Assembly: GCA_027622495.1 (NCBI GenBank)
Contig: JAQBYL010000150.1
Coordinates: 1 to 9,000, forward strand
DNA: 9,000 bases
Direction of reading: 5' to 3'
Origin: Pseudomonadota bacterium
GTDB lineage: Bacteria > Pseudomonadota > Gammaproteobacteria > Pseudomonadales > Azotimanducaceae
The position numbers and the translations under genes were made by a program. The notes under the pieces were generated by a model. It was not told the origin of the DNA. It searched no databases and saw nothing but the letters and a program-made list of their open reading frames with translations. Below are positions 7,165 to 9,000 of the stretch, piece by piece (positions within the stretch are counted from its first letter, which is position 1; each line of letters opens with the position of its first letter).

Positions 7165-7220
7165 CTTTCGTTTCGCGCATGCGTTCCGGGAAGGTCCTCT
7201 TTGAAGGCCTTTCGGAGACC
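7151..7220 (-). promoter_or_regulatory. Candidate antiterminator and upstream competitor in the pheS leader
   Basis: In the minus-strand transcript, ACCUUCCC (7195 to 7188) is fully complementary to GGGAAGGU (7158 to 7151). The second segment is the ascending arm of the terminator, so this 8-bp pairing and the terminator cannot coexist. Further 5', GGUCU (7220 to 7216) can pair with GGACC (7197 to 7193), which would trap part of the antiterminator arm and favour termination. Three mutually exclusive segments are the usual layout of an attenuator. What senses phenylalanine or charged tRNA is unclear, because no good Phe-rich leader peptide with a ribosome-binding site precedes it. Confidence 0.6.
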
Positions 7221-7264
7221 ACTTCAGAGCATCAACGTGATGCGCTGAAACAACATTGAATCGC

Positions 7265-7624
7265 TTATGCGGCCAGTGCAGCTTTGGCTTTTTCTGCCAG
7301 CGCGCCGAACGCCTGCTTTTCGTGCATGGCAAGATCTGCCAGAACACGTCGATCTACATCAATGTCGGCCTCCTTGAGGCCGGCGATAAATCGGCTGTAC
7401 GACAGGCCATGTTCGTGGGCGGCAGCATTGATCCGCACGATCCACAACGCTCGAAACTGGCGCTTGCGTTGACGGCGATCGCGATAGGCATATTGCCCCG
7501 CTTTGATCACCGCCTGTTTAGCGACCCTGAATGTTCGGCTACGAGCGCCATAATAACCGCTCGCTGCATCCAGAATCTTTTTACGGCGTGCACGAGAAGC
7601 AACACCACGTTTTACTCTTGGCAT
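7265..7624 (-). CDS. rplT: 50S ribosomal protein L20
   Basis: This 119-residue basic protein binds 23S rRNA early in 50S assembly. It is alignable with E. coli L20 (118 residues) throughout: RVKRGVASRARRKKIL (3-18), GYYGARSRTFRVAKQAVIKA (23-42), the near-invariant GQYAYRDRRQRKRQFRALWI (43-62) and a C-terminal EKAKAALA. The ATG has AGGAG five bases upstream. That Shine-Dalgarno sequence overlaps the stop codon of rpmI, eight bases away, which predicts translational coupling. In E. coli, L20 represses its own operon by binding mRNA near rpmI. Conservation of that loop here is inference. Confidence 0.98.
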   Translation of the reverse strand: MPRVKRGVASRARRKKILDAASGYYGARSRTFRVAKQAVIKAGQYAYRDRRQRKRQFRALWIVRINAAAHEHGLSYSRFIAGLKEADIDVDRRVLADLAMHEKQAFGALAEKAKAALAA

Positions 7625-7632
7625 GGTTGCTC

Positions 7633-7833
7633 CTAGCGGGCCTTAGTGGGTAACAGGCGTCTTATTGACGGCACATCCACAGCGGCGACATCGTTGAGGC
7701 CACGCAGCTGACGTTTACGTTTTGACGCTTTTTTGGTGAGGATGTGGTTTCTGTTCGCCGACCGGTGTTTAAACCCGGTTGCAGTACGACGGAAACGCTT
7801 GGCCACACCCCTTTTCGTTTTAAGTTTGGGCAT
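7633..7833 (-). CDS. rpmI: 50S ribosomal protein L35
   Basis: This 66-residue, strongly basic large-subunit protein begins MPKLKTKRGVAKRFRRTATG and carries the family core FKHRSANRNHILTKKASKRK (21-40). The C-terminus diverges, as is usual for L35. The ATG is supported by GGAG six bases upstream (gtggagtaagaaATG). It sits 60 bases after infC. That gap contains a weak A/T-rich hairpin (7859-7878, CGGTT/AACCG ends) that could contribute to translational control of rpmI-rplT, but it has no terminator character. Confidence 0.97.
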   Translation of the reverse strand: MPKLKTKRGVAKRFRRTATGFKHRSANRNHILTKKASKRKRQLRGLNDVAAVDVPSIRRLLPTKAR

Positions 7834-7893
7834 TTCTTACTCCACGCGATTTAGTTACCGGTTCTTTTTCAAAAACCGCCTATTTGATTTTTG

Positions 7894-8430
7894 TTATTTC
7901 TTTTTCTTTCGCGGACCCAAAAGCATGATCACCTGTCGACCTTCGAACTTCGGCTCAGACTCGACTGAACCATACTCCGCAAGGTCCTCTTCAATCCGCT
8001 TCATGAGTTGCATCCCAATCTCAGGATGCACAACTTCACGTCCACGAAACCGAAGCGATACTTTGGCTTTGTCTCCGTCTTCCAGAAAGCGAATCAGGTT
8101 GCGTAGTTTTACCTTGTAATCGCCATCTTCCGTACCAGGCCGGAATTTCATTTCCTTAACCTGTATCTGCTTTTGCTTCTTACGTTGCGCAGCTTTGGTT
8201 TTTTTGACTTCAAACAGGTGCTTCCCGTAATCCATCACTTTAACCACCGGTGGTACCGCATCAGGTGCAATCAGTACGAGATCCATCCCCGATTTTTTTG
8301 ATTCCTCGAGCGCACGGCTTCTGGAAACAACTCCTACTTGTGACCCATCCGCAGCAACCAGACGCACTTCGCGAGCAGTAATTTCTTCATTCAGAAGTGA
8401 CCGCTCAATACGCTTACCACCTTTCTTAAT
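7894..8430 (-). CDS. infC: Translation initiation factor IF-3, AUU start codon
   Basis: This is a 178-residue factor (E. coli 180) that binds the 30S subunit, prevents 50S joining and proofreads the start codon and initiator tRNA. The N-domain has LLNEEITAREVRLV and the linker region has VMDYGKHLFEVKKTKAAQRK. The C-domain has QIQVKEMKFRPGTEDGDYKV, then KLRNLIRFLEDGDKAKVSLR and FRGREVVHPEIGMQLM, and the protein ends in GPRKKKK. The start chosen is ATT at 8430-8428: GGAG lies seven bases upstream, and the protein then begins (M)KKGGKRIE, like E. coli MKGGKRVQ. A GTG at 8460 is in frame but would add ten unrelated residues without a ribosome-binding site. IF3 discriminates against AUU starts, so this start implies autoregulation. 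It is the first gene of the operon here, with its own promoter. Confidence 0.97.
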   Translation of the reverse strand: MKKGGKRIERSLLNEEITAREVRLVAADGSQVGVVSRSRALEESKKSGMDLVLIAPDAVPPVVKVMDYGKHLFEVKKTKAAQRKKQKQIQVKEMKFRPGTEDGDYKVKLRNLIRFLEDGDKAKVSLRFRGREVVHPEIGMQLMKRIEEDLAEYGSVESEPKFEGRQVIMLLGPRKKKK

Positions 8431-8461
8431 ATACGTTCTCCATAAGTCCCTAAAAGCCACA

Positions 8462-8499
8462 GGCAGACGCGTATCCTTCTCTCCAAGGATGCGTCAGCC
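8462..8499 (-). promoter_or_regulatory. Long hairpin in the infC 5' leader
   Basis: On the plus strand, ggc-a-gacgc-(gt bulge)-atcctt (8462-8478) is complementary to aaggat-gcgtc-a-gcc (8485-8499) around a six-base loop. This is a 14-bp stem with one A-A mismatch and one two-base bulge. In the minus-strand mRNA it lies about 30 nt before the Shine-Dalgarno/AUU start, well inside the predicted leader. The nearest U-run downstream is short and about 5 nt away (cuuuua), so it is more likely a regulatory or stabilising structure than a strong terminator. Confidence 0.55.
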
Positions 8500-8559
8500 G
8501 TGCGATTCAACATCTGCCGCCCATAGACGACAACCCGCCAGATAACCGGCGGGGTGCGC

Positions 8560-8588
8560 ATTCTACTGCCCCCTCCGCGGGCGTACAA
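8560..8588 (-). promoter_or_regulatory. Sigma70-like promoter for the infC operon
   Basis: The minus strand has TTGTAC (8588 to 8583), a 17-base spacer and TAGAAT (8565 to 8560), giving a predicted start near 8553 and a leader of about 120 nt. The -10 box matches 5 of 6 and the spacing is ideal, while the -35 is weak (TTG only). The transcript would begin at or near a 6-bp stem-loop (cccgcc / ggcggg, 8534-8553). A dedicated promoter is needed because no upstream gene on the minus strand is visible. Confidence 0.6.
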
Positions 8589-8720
8589 CCCGAATTTCAG
8601 GGCAATTTACCCGTTGGCGAACCCGGCGATCGAGCACGAAAGACCCAGAGAATGCGGCCTGCCAACAAGAGCGACTCGACTTGAAATCACGAAGTGTGTA
8701 CATTCGCCCGTCCTGGCAAG

Positions 8721-8745
8721 GGACGGCCAGGTCTATTTGCCGTCC
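8721..8745. repeat. 7-bp inverted repeat upstream of tRNA-Val
   Basis: The sequence ggacggc (8721-8727) is the exact reverse complement of gccgtcc (8739-8745), with an 11-base spacer. It lies in the roughly 195 bases between the infC promoter and tRNA-Val, where I otherwise see no gene or clear tRNA promoter. It could be a remnant terminator or chance. Confidence 0.35.
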
Positions 8746-8785
8746 GTCAAAGATCATGATCGGAATGCCAGGATCGCCTGATTTA

Positions 8786-8862
<77 letters not shown>

Positions 8863-8878
8863 ATAAAAACAAAGACTT

Positions 8879-9000
8879 ATGGATCCTCTCAGAAGTCTGC
8901 AGCTGCCGTTTGTAGTGCCCGATCTGCCCGGGTGCGTTTCGGCCGGTGCTACTCTGGATGAAGCTGTGGCTCCCTTGCCGTCAGACGTGAGCGAAATCAT
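8879..9000 (+). CDS. HicB-type antitoxin-like fragment, partial at window end
   Basis: The frame from the ATG at 8879 reads MDPLRSLQLPFVVPDLPGCV then SAGATLDEAVAPLPSDVSEI and runs off the window. VPDLPGCVSAGATLDEAV is the hallmark of the HicB antitoxin fold, in which the partially RNase H-like domain neutralises the HicA mRNA interferase. Typical HicB proteins have about 20 residues before PDLPGC. Here there are only 13, they do not look like the usual beta strand, no Shine-Dalgarno sequence precedes the ATG, and after DEAV the expected helical NAREAI-like segment is absent. It may therefore be a decayed remnant. No hicA is in view on the upstream side. Whether it is intact depends on sequence beyond the window. 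Confidence 0.5.
   Translation, partial: MDPLRSLQLPFVVPDLPGCVSAGATLDEAVAPLPSDVSEI

Noticed and set aside
7224..7256. Ten-codon frame MLFQRITLML as a pheM-like leader peptide
   Set aside because: It has only one Phe codon, no Shine-Dalgarno sequence, and lies too far from the pairing segments to steer them in the usual way. Reinitiation after the rplT stop is possible but unsupported.
7859..7878. Hairpin between infC and rpmI as a terminator
   Set aside because: The stem is short and A/T-rich with no U-tract after it on the minus strand, and rpmI-rplT are expected on the same mRNA.
8431..8460. GTG at 8460 as the infC start
   Set aside because: The added residues have no counterpart in IF3 and no Shine-Dalgarno sequence precedes them. 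The AUU at 8430 has both.

Overview
The window looks like a chromosomal segment of a gammaproteobacterium. This rests on five things: the gene order infC-rpmI-rplT-pheS-pheT-ihfA; the presence of IHF-alpha, which is restricted to Proteobacteria; a small MerR-type gene overlapping the 3' end of ihfA, as in Pseudomonas; a nearby tRNA-Pro(GGG); and protein sequences closest by memory to the E. coli and Pseudomonas family members. Base composition is moderate. The genus cannot be named from sequence alone.

Layout. Positions 1-650 hold no intact gene. About 1-300 is unassigned, and about 301-646 is the decayed, frameshifted middle of an IS91-type transposase. It ends about 10 bases beyond the 3' end of tRNA-Pro(GGG) (656-732, minus). 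Next comes a plus-strand DUF1993 gene (904-1428), which converges through a strong hairpin on a minus-strand carotenoid-cleavage-oxygenase-like gene (1486-2934). From 2998 to 8588 the minus strand carries one long translation-centred operon. In transcription order it has a sigma70-like promoter, a structured leader, infC with an AUU start, rpmI, rplT, a transcription attenuator, pheS, pheT, ihfA and the MerR-type regulator. Upstream of infC, where many gammaproteobacteria have thrS, there is instead tRNA-Val(GAC) on the plus strand and then the start of a HicB-antitoxin-like reading frame cut by the window edge.

How the genes work together. IF3, L35 and L20 are made from the first part of the operon. 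The AUU start lets IF3 limit its own synthesis, and L20 probably represses rpmI-rplT by family precedent. The terminator/antiterminator between rplT and pheS can uncouple the two phenylalanyl-tRNA synthetase subunits from the ribosomal genes. The tail produces IHF-alpha and an uncharacterised DNA-binding protein. The carotenoid oxygenase and DUF1993 genes appear to be accessory cargo between the operon end and the tRNA-Pro.

I see no CRISPR array, no intact mobile element and no convincing new multi-gene system. The points most worth a second look are regulatory: the pheST attenuator with a competing hairpin, the AUU start and the 14-bp hairpin in the infC leader. Two chromosomal scars also stand out: the IS91 relic at tRNA-Pro, and the missing thrS with a HicB-like piece at tRNA-Val.
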